From Fulvia fulva (lineage: Eukaryota > Ascomycota > Dothideomycetes > Mycosphaerellales > Mycosphaerellaceae), in the NCBI RefSeq assembly GCF_020509005.1, contig NC_063015.1, positions 3,720,001-3,784,000 of the forward strand: a DNA stretch of 64,000 nt, written 5' to 3'. Below are positions 52,181 to 62,755 of the stretch, piece after piece (the first letter of the stretch is position 1; each line of letters opens with the position of its first letter). The translations under genes and the position numbers were made by a program. Below the pieces are notes generated by a model that did not search any database, had not been told where the DNA came from, and saw only the letters and a list, made by a program, of their open reading frames with translations.

Positions 52181-52911
52181 TCAGGTGTCATGGCCTTCCT
52201 CCATCACAGCATCTGTCCTCTCTGGCTCCCCGTTCGGCACACCACTCTCCTCGCTCTCCTTGGCGTCCGACTTGGCGTCCGACTCCGGCACGGCATCCTC
52301 GTTCTCTTCTGCATTCTCGCTGGTCGCCTGCCTCTCCTGCTCCGCCTCGATGACAAGTGTGGCTCTTTGAGCCTCTCCGCCGGCGGGTCGTAAGCCTTGT
52401 AATGCTGCTTCAACGCCCCACGTGCCTCGTCCGAAAGCTTCTGGTCCTGCTCATTGGCCCCGATGGGCTGGTTTGCGCCTCTGACAAGACCCAAGGCTCC
52501 ATGTCCAGCTGGTAGGGGGACGTAGCTTAGTCCGCGGGCCCGCGGTGTTGGTGTTGGTATTGGGAGCTGAAAGGGCTGTAGTTGCGGCGCTGGGAAGGCT
52601 ACTGGTACTGCTGGTGAGGGGATAGCTGGTGTGATACCTCTACGGCTCACCCAGCCCTTGTAGGCCGCCTCGGACGCTTTTGAGCTAGGATTTCGAGTGG
52701 ACTGGGTAGGCTGCCAATCTCGAGTGGTCGAGCCGGTGTCGTTCTTTATCACCGTTTGGAGGAGGTGATCATACTGCGCGTCGAAGTTGGAGCGTATGGC
52801 CTTCTTCTTGCGGGCGAGGGCTGTGCGGCTGGCGGAGGGTGTGGAGGATTGTGATGTTGGTGTGGACGGTGGGGAGCTCGAAGCGGTAGGTGGTGGTGGT
52901 GGGGGGTCCAT
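52181..52911 (-). pseudogene. Pro-rich protein of unknown function with a probable frameshift near its C-terminus
   Basis: From ATG 52911 (MDPPPPPPTASSSPPSTP) the frame runs 235 codons to 52204. A conserved-looking core is KKKAIRSNFDAQYDHLLQTV, ASEAAYKGWVSRRG and SYVPLPAGHGALGLVRGANQ. After ...YDPPAERLKE (about 52365) it becomes an Arg-rich run typical of a wrong frame. The next frame, entered by adding one base at AAAGAGCCAC, instead gives ATLVIEAEQERQATSENAEE and continues acidic to TGA at 52181. I infer a one-base deletion, real or from sequencing. If it is a sequencing error this is a normal gene of 243 aa. Family not recognised. Confidence 0.55.
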
Positions 52912-54224
52912 GGTTTGGTGTTGTTTGCTATGTGTTTTCGGGAAGTTCCGAGAAATATAAGGAGGCAGGCATGTGACAATTGCGTTTGTCACATGTCAAG
53001 TCGAGGGCTTGTGGCCAATAAAGACCCTGGTCGAGGCCCTGTGCGCTAAGAGGTGTTTTGCTTGTGATTGTGGTTCTCACATGCGCATGCTCGAGAAATG
53101 AAGGTTTGCGCTTCTCGATCACGAGTGAATGAAGCCCTACAATGCACGACGCGCTCTCTTTGCAGTCGAGTCTCGAGTCAAGGGCTATTTCGGCGCTTGC
53201 GGAGTACGCTTTGGATGGTTATTGGACCCTAGGATCGATACGTAGTATGGGCGCGCTTCAGCAAGGCTCATGATTGCATGTGCCAGTCGAGCGTGACTCT
53301 CACATGCTACTAGCCTCACTTCAACGATCTACACAAGCTATCAGTGACGAGTGAATGTGCAAATGCAGTGCTCGACGCGCCTCTCTGGCGGCAATTTTCC
53401 AGTGTGATAGCAAAGTTTTGGTAGTGAACCGCGCTCTGGCACCCTTTTGCAGTTCTCTTCGGGTGGTAGCATGGCGCGATAATCCGACATGTGCTCCCTA
53501 TAAAGTCATCATCCTTATCAGAAGTGTTACTTTCATATGCCGCAACATTATCCACATCAAGCCAAGATAATTAACGTACGACTCCGTTCTTCATGTGAAC
53601 GGCTGAACCCTTCTGTGCTAGACGCGGCGTCTGCGATGTTCAACTCCATAAATCTGTGAGCTCCATGCCCATGGGTTGGTTTCTGGACCTTCAATGACTT
53701 TTCGTCGAAGCAGAAACATCGCGCGATGTTCAGATATATACGCATACAGATGTCTTCACTTGGGTCGAGAATTCCGCCTTCACATGCTAATCGAGCAATC
53801 ACAAGTGGCTGCACATGCTCCGCCGCTTTCCTTTCGTAATACACGACACGTGATAGTGCAAATGAACACATGCCAGTAATGCTCGACGCGATGCTCGTCC
53901 TTCGCTCCGACCGCTAGCTCTGTACCTATCGAATACACTCCAGACCTTCATCGCTTGGCCGCCCGAGTAGAAGCACAGCGCAGCGCAGTGTTATGAACAT
54001 GCAACGTCAGTAAGTATACGTGATGCTCGAAGCGTTTCGCGGAAATTGCCTCCACTAGAAATCGTCAGCTCTGCTTCTCAGATGCACTCTGTTGCTTTCG
54101 ACAGATCTGACGGAGGTCGGGGACGCTGACGCTGATGCTGATGCTGTCCATACATATCTTGCTATCATATGATCCTGAGCAAAGCCTACTTTCCATGAGC
54201 GAAGATGCTCCCCATAACACACTC
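52912..54224. other. Intergenic with degenerate repeats
   Basis: No gene recognised. It contains three to four diverged copies of a repeat (next entry). Confidence 0.45.
53070..54050. repeat. Diverged dispersed repeat with CACATGC...GTGAATG...GCTCGACGCG
   Basis: Copies near 53076-53155, 53296-53385 and 53771-53895 each show CACATGC, then ~50-60 nt later (G)AGTGAATG or a related GTGCAAATG stretch, then AATGC(T)CGACGCG. A fourth, partial copy lies near 54000-54045. Similarity is by eye and weak. Confidence 0.4.
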
Positions 54225-57098
54225 TTATGATGTCGTTGTGAGCCTCTGATTTGAGCTATCGCCGAAGACACTTCGTCCAGTGTCAGTCTCTGCATCTGTC
54301 GTGGCGTCGACATGCTCCAGGCCGTTGCGGTCAATGAAAGACCGCATCGGCTGCACCTCCTCTGCAGTATTGCCCTGCGATGCCGTCCTGTTGTCGTCGA
54401 CATCGTCGAGCTCTTCAACCGTACTTTCTCCTCCATCCTCGTCTGGTCCACGCTCCGTGGCTTGCTTCAGCTCATCATCAAGAGCCGTCATCCTCACAAT
54501 AAACTCCTTCTGCAAATCCTTCAACCAGTTCCTCAGCGTCTCATCATCCATCGACCCATTCTTGGCATGCTTAAGATGCTCCTTCAGATTTAGCAGCAGC
54601 TTCCTCCTTCTCGCCTTGATTACACCGATTGAGTCCCGCTTCTTCTTCTGCATCGCCTTCTCTAGAGTCATCGAAACAAGCTCAGCATGTTCGATGATAT
54701 CTCGCGGCAGTGGCACCACCCTCGCAAGCTTGAGGCCGTAGTGCTCTTCTTGCACTATACCAGCCGCAACGCGATACAGCATCTCCATACGGTCTTGCTC
54801 GCTCATGTCGACTGCAAGATGTAGGCTTACGACTCCAGCGCGTTCGGACATGATGTGCGCCAGATCGCGAAAGTGTGTGACGAACCAGACGAGTGCTTTG
54901 CTTTCGACCAATGCCTCGGCTATGGCGATAGCAATGGCAATGCCATCACGAGTACTTGTGCCTCGACCCAACTCGTCGATGATGACCATGCTTGACGGAT
55001 CAATGTTACGCAGGATGAAGGCTGTCTCCCGCATTTCCGCTGCGAAGGAAGAGACATTGGCTTCGATACTGTCATCCAGCGAGATCCGTGCGAAAAATTG
55101 CCGGATGATTGGGAACGCTGCGTATTGGGCTGGCACGAAGCTACCAACCTGTGCCATAATGGTCATGAGCGCGATTGAACGGATGTAGGTGCTCTTGCCA
55201 CTCATGTTGCAGCCGGTGATGACCTGGAAGCGGGTCTGCTCGGTGGCGTACACATCGTTTGGGATGAACTTGGTGTTGTGAATCTTCTCGCGGATAGGAT
55301 GACGACCAGCTCGAATGGCGAGTGATTCGCCGATCATGGGTCGTACGTAATTCTGAATTGAGACAAGATGGGCAAAGCCAGTGAGCATGTCGAGCATAGC
55401 GATACTCTCGCAGATCCGGAAGAGGCTGAACATGTGCTCTCGGACGCTTTCGATCAAGTCTCTGACAGACTGATCGCTCATGAGGAGGACTTCGTTGTGA
55501 GCGTCACCGATCTTCTGGCTCAGTTTTACGAGGGTCATGGTCTGGCACTCAATGATGTCTTTCTTGCGGTACACGTTGACGAAGATGGCAGGTAGATTGC
55601 GGTCTTGGAGCTCGTCTGCTGATAGCCGGAGATAGAATTGGCGCACGTTGTCGAACTTGGTCTGCAGAGGCAAGTTGTGTTCCTCAGCAAGGTCACTGAT
55701 ATGCTGCAAAGCATCGGTCATTGACTCCTTATACGTCTGACGAGCCACATCGAGCAAACCGTTGACACCAGACTTGACGGCATACGTGCGCTGGTTGCGA
55801 AAGTCCAGAGGTTGCTTGGCGTAGGTTGTATCTTCGTTGATCGTGTTGTTGATAAGCTCCTGGACGGTAACTGTGTTCTCCGATGCACAATTGGTCTGGA
55901 TGGTCAGTAGCATCGGAGAACGTGCACCCGTCAGTGCCTCCCAGACAGGCTTCACCAATAGAACAGCGTGCTTGAGCATAATGACATTGTTGATGCTTTG
56001 CTGCACGTCTGGCAGACTCTCCTGGATCGGGACAAGAATGAGCTGAGTCAAAATCTTGTCCAGGTCAAGGAATGGTTTCAGGCCCGCCCGAACAGAGAAG
56101 AACAACTGTTCTTTAGTGCTGAGTTCTTCAACCGCATCGTATCGGCCGGCCAGCGTTTCTGCATCCGTGTTTGGCTGCAGGATGTTGCTTCGGAGCATAC
56201 GCATGCCCATGGGCGTCTGTGTCTCGTTTAGGAGTCCAAAGAGGCAGTCACGAGACTTCGGCATTTGTAGATTCTGCACAAGCTCCAGTGACTTGATCGT
56301 GGATAGGTCAATCATCATAGAGCCGTCAGCTGGCTCATACTTGATGCGAAGGGAATGCAGAGGGAATGTTTTCGCCATCCCCAGCTCAGTATACTTGAGT
56401 GCTGCAGCAAAGCAGCACACTGCGAAGTAGTTGCCAGTGACGGCAGTCTTGATCGACTCGACATCTTCATGAAAAGCGAGTTGTTCAATGTATTCAAGAC
56501 CAGTCCCTTCGTTCCAATACTTCCGATCCAGGAGTGTGATCTGGCTCTCGATGTCATCCCCATTTAGCACTTCTTCCTCAAGCACCGAGAACAATTTCGA
56601 CTTCGGATGGGCAGCCGACTGCACCATACAGATGTGCGATGGATTGTACACGATGAGCTTGTGCACCGTCTTGACATAGGTCTGCGTGTCGTTCAGCTGG
56701 CTCAGGACAGCTTCACCGGTGTCGAGATTGATGAACGCAAGACCGACCGAGGGTGAGACACCTCGCGATTCGGCAACAGCGCAAGCGATCTCTTGGTTCT
56801 CGACGGCAAGCGTGGAGTAGCCAGTGCGTGGTCTTGCTGTAGCGGCGGTGCCTGGTCTGCCAGTACTTCGCCGGCCAGTGCGAGGGCGCGACACTGATGC
56901 TGTCGTGGTATCATTGTATCCGTAAAGACGATTTGACGTGCTGGTGCTGGCAGTGGTGGGACGTGTCTCGTATGAAGTCTTTTGATACGATGTTCTTTGA
57001 TTGCCCGTGGCGGTCGTCAGGTAGGAGGTGGTTGTTTGTTGGTTTGTAGCCGACCCTGTCGTGTGCGACGTTGACGGTCGGCGGCGACGTGGATCCAT
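54225..57098 (-). CDS. MSH4: Meiotic MutS homologue 4
   Basis: Single exon, 957 aa. After a Ser/Thr/Arg/Tyr-rich N-tail (1-95) comes YSTLAVENQEIACAVAESRG, typical of Msh4, which lacks the mismatch-binding domain of Msh2/3/6. The core (lever and clamp) is followed by the ATPase: Walker A GCNMSGKSTY (about 628-637), SFAAEMRETAFILRNI, Walker B MVIIDELGRGTS (about 704) and the FVTHFRDLAHI motif. Msh4 pairs with Msh5 as a sliding clamp that stabilises crossover intermediates in meiotic nuclei. A C-terminal extension (about 820-957) is charged and acidic, longer than in yeast. An intact copy implies retained meiotic function. Confidence 0.95.
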   Translation of the reverse strand: MDPRRRRPSTSHTTGSATNQQTTTSYLTTATGNQRTSYQKTSYETRPTTASTSTSNRLYGYNDTTTASVSRPRTGRRSTGRPGTAATARPRTGYSTLAVENQEIACAVAESRGVSPSVGLAFINLDTGEAVLSQLNDTQTYVKTVHKLIVYNPSHICMVQSAAHPKSKLFSVLEEEVLNGDDIESQITLLDRKYWNEGTGLEYIEQLAFHEDVESIKTAVTGNYFAVCCFAAALKYTELGMAKTFPLHSLRIKYEPADGSMMIDLSTIKSLELVQNLQMPKSRDCLFGLLNETQTPMGMRMLRSNILQPNTDAETLAGRYDAVEELSTKEQLFFSVRAGLKPFLDLDKILTQLILVPIQESLPDVQQSINNVIMLKHAVLLVKPVWEALTGARSPMLLTIQTNCASENTVTVQELINNTINEDTTYAKQPLDFRNQRTYAVKSGVNGLLDVARQTYKESMTDALQHISDLAEEHNLPLQTKFDNVRQFYLRLSADELQDRNLPAIFVNVYRKKDIIECQTMTLVKLSQKIGDAHNEVLLMSDQSVRDLIESVREHMFSLFRICESIAMLDMLTGFAHLVSIQNYVRPMIGESLAIRAGRHPIREKIHNTKFIPNDVYATEQTRFQVITGCNMSGKSTYIRSIALMTIMAQVGSFVPAQYAAFPIIRQFFARISLDDSIEANVSSFAAEMRETAFILRNIDPSSMVIIDELGRGTSTRDGIAIAIAIAEALVESKALVWFVTHFRDLAHIMSERAGVVSLHLAVDMSEQDRMEMLYRVAAGIVQEEHYGLKLARVVPLPRDIIEHAELVSMTLEKAMQKKKRDSIGVIKARRRKLLLNLKEHLKHAKNGSMDDETLRNWLKDLQKEFIVRMTALDDELKQATERGPDEDGGESTVEELDDVDDNRTASQGNTAEEVQPMRSFIDRNGLEHVDATTDAETDTGRSVFGDSSNQRLTTTS

Positions 57099-57328
57099 TG
57101 TGACCGTCCTCTTGCAAAGGTGTTGAGAAGTTGGAACGTAGCAGATGAAGTCAAGACAAGCTCCAGGCAGCCAGCTTCACGCTTTGGCAAGTTCAATGAT
57201 CGCGCCTTCCCCGATGCTCAACTAACTCCTGAAGGTGGAAGGCACGCTGTTTCGCTGCACTTCTACATCGCGATTCCAACTCTGATCTGCTGTCTTTACA
57301 CGCACGGCGTCAAGTACGACCCGTCGTT

Positions 57329-58867
57329 CTAATTTCTCCAGATCCTCACTGCCTTGTCCTGGCCACCGCTGCCCACTCGCTCACCATCCGGCGCCCAGTC
57401 AACCGCGAACACTTCATCTTGATGTCCAGGTAGATTCTCAGCCAGCTTGCCTGTCCTCACATCCCACGTTTTGAGCGTTGCATCCTTACTACCACTCACT
57501 AACAATCTGCTATCGGGCGAGAACGCGCACTGGTAGACTGGTCCAACGTGTCCTCTCAACGTATTCAAGAACTTGCCATCCTTCGCCTGCCATAACTTCA
57601 CATGATTGTCGAAGCCCGCACTGGCGATCAGAACACCATCTCCACTAAACGTGACGTGATTGATCTGCTTCTGATGCCCAACCATGCGATGTATGGGTTT
57701 CGTGCTCTTCGATGGCTCCCACAGGTACATGGTCATGTCGTCGGATGCGCTGACAAGTCGTTCAATCCCCCCGGAGGTGGCCAGAGCAATGTCATATCGT
57801 TGCTTCGCTTTCTTTCTCTTCTCCTCGACCGTTTCTGGCGCCTCTTTACGACCTTTGTGGTCGAAGTATCCTGTTCGAAGGACGAAGTCTGTTGACAGTG
57901 CCAAATGGTTCACCCAATGTGCGTGAGCGTTCAGGTTGTGCACCAGTGTACCCTTTACTGCATCCCAGACCTTCACTGTTCGATCTCGCGACGCAGTGTA
58001 GATGTAACCCGCTCCTCCCCATTTCACGCAAGTCACACAATCTTTGTGGCCGGTCAGTGCCATATCTGTATGCCCATGAACAGCATCCCATATCCGCACA
58101 GTCGCGTCCTTCGATGCGCTTGCCAATCGTGGTCGACCTTGCTCTCTTGAGTGATATGGCTCCCAGGAAATGCTTGTGATCCATTTCGTATGACCTTTCA
58201 GCGGCCCTCCTAGTGGCGTTCCCTTGACAGGGTCCCATAATCTCACTGTGTTGTCCATGCCACCCGTTGCTAGTATACCCTCATCGGGACTCCACGCTAC
58301 TGCCAACACCCAACCTGTATGCCCCTTCAACGTATGTTGTGGTGTACCTGTATCACAATCCCAGATTCTCGCCGTCTTATCACCACCACCAGTCGCCAAT
58401 CTCGAACTCGTGCCGGGCGAGAACGATGTTGCAAGAATGCTCTCTCCATGACCACTTATACTCGCCGAACATCTTGTCACTGGCTTGACCTTGAAGACCG
58501 CCTCGGCTCTACATGGTACGTCTAGTGTGCCTTCTGTGTTGCTTCTGCCATCCAAGTACCTCGCGATGATCTCTTTCTGGTCGAATTCGCCGCTGCCTTC
58601 GAACGGATCGTAGAATCGGTAGGGTAGTCGGTCGCTTGGATCCGTCTTTCCCAGTAGACTATTGAGTAGTAGCGAAAGCTTTGCTGGCGAGAGATCGCTA
58701 AGTGAGACGGCCACAGCAGGACCTTGTGCATCGCCGCTATCTGCATCTCGAAACTGAATTCGTTGCGTTCCCTGCGGTATTTCAGGCGGAGGTGTAATGG
58801 CTTCGCGCGCGCGTGCTGCAGCTGCAGTCTTTTGGCGCTTCGATGGTGGAGGGAGGACGGTCGCCAT
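57329..58867 (-). CDS. RSA4: Ribosome assembly protein 4 (Notchless/NLE1), WD40
   Basis: Single exon, 512 aa. The N-terminal basic tail (PPSKRQKTAAAARARE) precedes the NLE ubiquitin-like domain (about 35-125: RIQFRDADSG, SLSDLSPAKLSLLLNSLL) with the Glu that contacts the Rea1/Mdn1 MIDAS expected in its loop (DRLPYRFYDPFEGSGEFD region). An eight-bladed WD40 propeller follows (GHGESILATSFSP, GHTGWVLAVAWSPDEG, ..., ending GSGGQDKAVRIWRN). Rsa4 sits on pre-60S particles in the nucleolus and is pulled by Rea1 during maturation. A conserved insertion (GRKEAPETVEEKRKKAKQRY) lies between blades as in yeast. Confidence 0.95.
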   Translation of the reverse strand: MATVLPPPSKRQKTAAAARAREAITPPPEIPQGTQRIQFRDADSGDAQGPAVAVSLSDLSPAKLSLLLNSLLGKTDPSDRLPYRFYDPFEGSGEFDQKEIIARYLDGRSNTEGTLDVPCRAEAVFKVKPVTRCSASISGHGESILATSFSPGTSSRLATGGGDKTARIWDCDTGTPQHTLKGHTGWVLAVAWSPDEGILATGGMDNTVRLWDPVKGTPLGGPLKGHTKWITSISWEPYHSREQGRPRLASASKDATVRIWDAVHGHTDMALTGHKDCVTCVKWGGAGYIYTASRDRTVKVWDAVKGTLVHNLNAHAHWVNHLALSTDFVLRTGYFDHKGRKEAPETVEEKRKKAKQRYDIALATSGGIERLVSASDDMTMYLWEPSKSTKPIHRMVGHQKQINHVTFSGDGVLIASAGFDNHVKLWQAKDGKFLNTLRGHVGPVYQCAFSPDSRLLVSGSKDATLKTWDVRTGKLAENLPGHQDEVFAVDWAPDGERVGSGGQDKAVRIWRN

Positions 58868-59233
58868 GGCTGTATGTACGTCTGCTCTGCTGTGTTGAGG
58901 TCAACAATAGGTCTTGCCATCGACATTTTCGAGACTGAACGAATCTTGCAAGGATAACTTATCGATATCGCTTAGCGGCAGCCTGATTTGACGCATGGAA
59001 GGAGAGGTCACGATCTCTTTCTCTTTGTCGTTGAACATACTGCATCGAATGTCACGTCTTCTGCAAGTTGACATACAGATCTTGCACCAATATTTATCGA
59101 GAATGCTCTGAAAAACGGCATTGTCATCGGACCACGGTTCGCTGAGATGACTCTGCAATGTCAAGCAGGAGAGCAAGGACCTAGTACCACCAAGACATTA
59201 CGACCGTTCATGACCCATACTCGAGAATGTGTT
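58868..59233. other. Intergenic
   Basis: RSA4 promoter and SDR 3' flank; nothing recognised. Confidence 0.45.
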
Positions 59234-60271
59234 CTACTTCTTATCTAACCTCTCTTTCTCATCGTCCACAATCTCCGGAATCACCTCCTCAAGGGTTGGC
59301 CTATGCGGCTTCCAGCCCAGGACACTGCTAGCACGCTCGCCTTTACCTCTAGAATTGAGACCCCAAGACACCGCCTGGAAGTCCGCCACCTGAAAGGCCT
59401 CGTCCTTCGACAACGGCTGGTCCTTCCAATCTTTGGAAATGTAGCCCTTCTTTGCCGCCGCCTTTGCGACCTGCCTTGACACCTCGCCCCACACAAATTC
59501 GCCATTGACTGCAAGGTAGTACCCTTTCGCACCCCAAATTTCCTGATCCAGCTTCTTCGCAATGGCAGCTTCGACGAGTAAGACCCAGAGATCCGAAAGA
59601 TCATGGACGTGGACTTGGTTCCAGCGCGCTTTACCCTCGCCGACAATTGGAGCATAGCCCTTTTGCAGAACCAATTTCGCGAGTTCATACGCCTGGCGAC
59701 TTCGGCTACTGACAGGACCTCGTCCGCGTCCATAGATCGTGGGAGGTGCAACGAGCGCAGTCTTGACATTCTCAGCGTTCTTCGTTCCGGCTTCAAGGAC
59801 GATCTTATCGACGTTGCGGTGGAACGCCTCGTCAGGCAAGGTAGTAAGTTCTTCTACTCCACTCCAATCGTTGAAGATCTTCTCGTTCCACTCTCCCAGT
59901 TTCTCATCCCTCGTGTCGAAATATGTCAGGATTCCAGTTCCGCCTGTGTGCAGCCAGAAGCCAGGGCGTTCCTTCGAATGGCCCGTCGCTAACCCTTCAG
60001 CGATAGCTTTTGCGGCGCCTTCGTGGTCTGAGGCGTCAGCGGTGTGGAGAACTATGTCGGCTTTGGCGGCTTCATCGCTGATGATCTGCGAGTCATCGAG
60101 ACCGCCAATGACAACTCGTAGGTCTGGATATGCTTTCTTGACGGGAGCGGCTTTCTCTTCAGAGCGGATGAGGGCCGAGTACTCGTAGTCTGAGTGGGCT
60201 TTGTTCAAAGCGTATAGGGCGTCGCCACCGATGTAGCCTGTTACGCCAGTGATAAAGATCTTGGGAGCCAT
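59234..60271 (-). CDS. Atypical (extended) short-chain dehydrogenase / NAD-dependent epimerase-like protein
   Basis: Single exon, 345 aa. Rossmann nucleotide site IFITGVTGYIGGDALY at 5-20 (GxxGxxG), then GGLDDSQIISDEAAKADIVLH and HTGGTGILTYFDTRDEKLGEW. The usual active-site YxxxK is not obvious at its normal place (FHRNVDKIVLEAGTKN), so it belongs with atypical SDRs acting as NmrA/epimerase-like proteins. C-terminal part includes NGEFVWGEVSRQVAKAAAKK and ASSVLGWKPHRPTLEEVIPE. Substrate is unknown; many homologues are annotated as nucleoside-diphosphate-sugar epimerases. Cytosolic. Confidence 0.82.
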   Translation of the reverse strand: MAPKIFITGVTGYIGGDALYALNKAHSDYEYSALIRSEEKAAPVKKAYPDLRVVIGGLDDSQIISDEAAKADIVLHTADASDHEGAAKAIAEGLATGHSKERPGFWLHTGGTGILTYFDTRDEKLGEWNEKIFNDWSGVEELTTLPDEAFHRNVDKIVLEAGTKNAENVKTALVAPPTIYGRGRGPVSSRSRQAYELAKLVLQKGYAPIVGEGKARWNQVHVHDLSDLWVLLVEAAIAKKLDQEIWGAKGYYLAVNGEFVWGEVSRQVAKAAAKKGYISKDWKDQPLSKDEAFQVADFQAVSWGLNSRGKGERASSVLGWKPHRPTLEEVIPEIVDDEKERLDKK

Positions 60272-60878
60272 GGTAGTGGTTTGTTGGAGCGCGGTGGATG
60301 TAAAACTGAAGCAATGGAGATCAAGTTATACTCATGTATGGAGCTTATGTGGCCGGAGAATGCTTTCGAATCATGCTTTCGGACAGACCTCCGACTCTGG
60401 ACTGCCGCCAATGGTGCTTAACAATCCGAGTGACGTTATTTGGATGTCGAAGGCATTGTGGTGGAGGCTCCACGTCATGAAGAAGGCGATGGAAAAGCGT
60501 TTATCCACTCCATTACTCCACCCTCCACTGTGCTTCAGCATTGTAGGCGATCCGGAGGCAACATCGAGATGAATGGTTTTTGGACTTTAGAGGCAGACGG
60601 TCATCTGTAGGTAGCGGAGCCTGTTGGCCTGCTCGAGCGTCGCCGTGCCACTCGCCATCTGCCAGACTGCCATCTGTAAGCTGGAAATCAGACCGATAGA
60701 GCGCTTTGCCTCAGCGCCGCATGTACAACTCTCGGCAAGAGTGACGGAATTCAAGTAGGTCTTCAGATTGGACCAAGATGGGATGTCTTGCCGAAGCAGC
60801 CAAGCCTTTCCTTTACCAAAACGCTATGCCATGCCACGCTATAAACATTACCAAGAACTTCCGAGGGTCCACTCTCTC
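60272..60878. other. Intergenic
   Basis: SDR promoter side and 3' flank of the MFS gene; nothing recognised. Confidence 0.45.
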
Positions 60879-62755
60879 TTATCTCAATCGACAAATCTGC
60901 AGAATGTCATGCCTCGCAAAGAACGATCGATTCTTCTTCCCAAATATATCTGCGCGGAATGAGTTAGCACAATATCTTTCATCTCTCCAGGACATTCTGC
61001 ACTTACACATCAAAATCGTCAACAAACAAATCACGACCTGCACACTACTGATCCACATGAACACCGGCTTGATTCCGGCCTTCACCAACCAGTCCAACCC
61101 GCTGAATGTCAGGCCGAACGAGAAGATGTTCTTGAAGATCAGCAGACACGTGAAGCCCTCCACAGCAAGATCCCGATGCGCGTCCACGATGTATAGAGCT
61201 GATGCAACAGCTCCCAGCACCATGCTCATCACTTCCAGAGCGAAGAAAAAGTCCGGCCAGAACCATCCAAACTTCCTAGTGTCGTCTGCCGTGATTCCGA
61301 ATCCGTAGAGCCCGGCACAGCCAATGATGAGCATGGGTATGACGATGACCATCCTGAACTCTGGCTCGTAGATGCCCCCATTCCTCCTCGTCAGCCACCT
61401 CGCGGACCAGTCGGACATTAAACCGGCGAGAGCGAAGCCCAATACCGCCCCGATGAAAGCGCCGGTGTACATGTACCCAGTCTCGACTTCATTGAAGAAA
61501 AGTGGGGGACCAAGCATGATTGCGGCGAGGACGATTCCAATTAGGACTGTCCAACCAATGATGGCGCCTTGAATGAGGCAGGCCCAGAGGATTCCCGGAT
61601 GGAAGAAGAGTGGGAAGGGTCGGAGAACGAGTTTGAAGAACGATTCGTCTGTTTTGCGGCCGTTGAAGGGCATCAGTGCCTCCCTGCTTCTCCAGCTATA
61701 CGCGGGAATGGTGTTGTGGGGCGCAGAGCCGGCTTCGTGGTTGTGTTGGTACGTGTCCGTGTCCATGGGTTTGTCGAACGAGGTCGGGTTCTGCTCTTCG
61801 AGAGATGGGGACACTTTCCATTCCTGGCTGTCGGAATTCTCGCCCATACGGGCCCAGGACGTATCGGTGTTGTACGACGAATCGCGAGTATAGGCTGTTT
61901 CCGGGCAAAAGAAGATAACCAGAGGCAGGAGCGCTGCGCTGAAGATGGCGATGAAATAGAACGTCCATTGCCAGCCCATGGTGTGTGTCATCTTGCCCAC
62001 GATGACCGGTGTGAAGAACGCTCCACCGAACAAGCTCAAGTTGCTCAATGCCATTCTCTTACCGCGCTCATGGACGAAGTATAGATCTCCAACACTTGCG
62101 TTGACAAGCGCTTCGAAGGGCGCCAGAGCAACACCTTGGAAGAAGCGCGCTGCCATGAGGGAGTTGTAGTTGTGGCCGCTGGCACCACCCCATACTGAGC
62201 TGATCACGATCAGGATCGTTCCGCCGATGTATAAATGCCTCTTGCCCCAGATTCGTCCACTTGCAACGAAGATAAAGCCTGCTAGGCCCACGCCGAGGAG
62301 ATGATATCCTGTCAGTAAGGCGATATCGGTGAAAGGTTTACGAAAGTAGAGCGTCAATGTCAGAGTGTTGGCAGCGAGAAGAGGCGAGAGTGTCGATGCG
62401 ATAAGGGACAGGATGCAAAGGATGCCGCAGATCAAGTCGCGTCGCCATAGTGGCCAGTTCTGGGCAATGCATCAGCATACGTTCATTACACCGTTCATGC
62501 CTGTGTTTGGCTTGCATACCAAGGGGTCTTTTGGATCATCGCTGGGCTGTGGCACCAAGATGGTTCCATCCTTGGCTTTCTTGACGTTGTGTCCTCGCGC
62601 TGCGCTCGCAAGAGGATCGAGGTCTTCAAGTGTCGCCGTTCCTGCATTGTGCAACGATTAGCGTGCGCTCCACTGTGTCTCCGCTCCGTGTGGGTATTGG
62701 TGGTCCTACCAGGGACGTGCGATAACTTGTGGTCGTTCAAGACTCCCAAACCCAT
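60879..62755 (-). CDS. MFS DHA1-type transporter 2
   Basis: Four exons, 62755-62710, 62641-62520, 62459-61007 and 60949-60879 (introns 68, 60 and 57 nt), give 563 aa. The first exon encodes only MGLGVLNDHKLSHVP plus one base; joined to GTATLEDLDPLASAARG it restores the standard N-tail of this subgroup, so the start at 62755 is well supported. The cytosolic motif VPQPSDDPKDPL-NWPLWRRD spans intron 2, then 12 predicted membrane segments with a long central loop. The last exon adds YIFGKKNRSFFARHDILQIC. Related to the transporter at 8563-10309. Substrate unknown. Confidence 0.88.
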
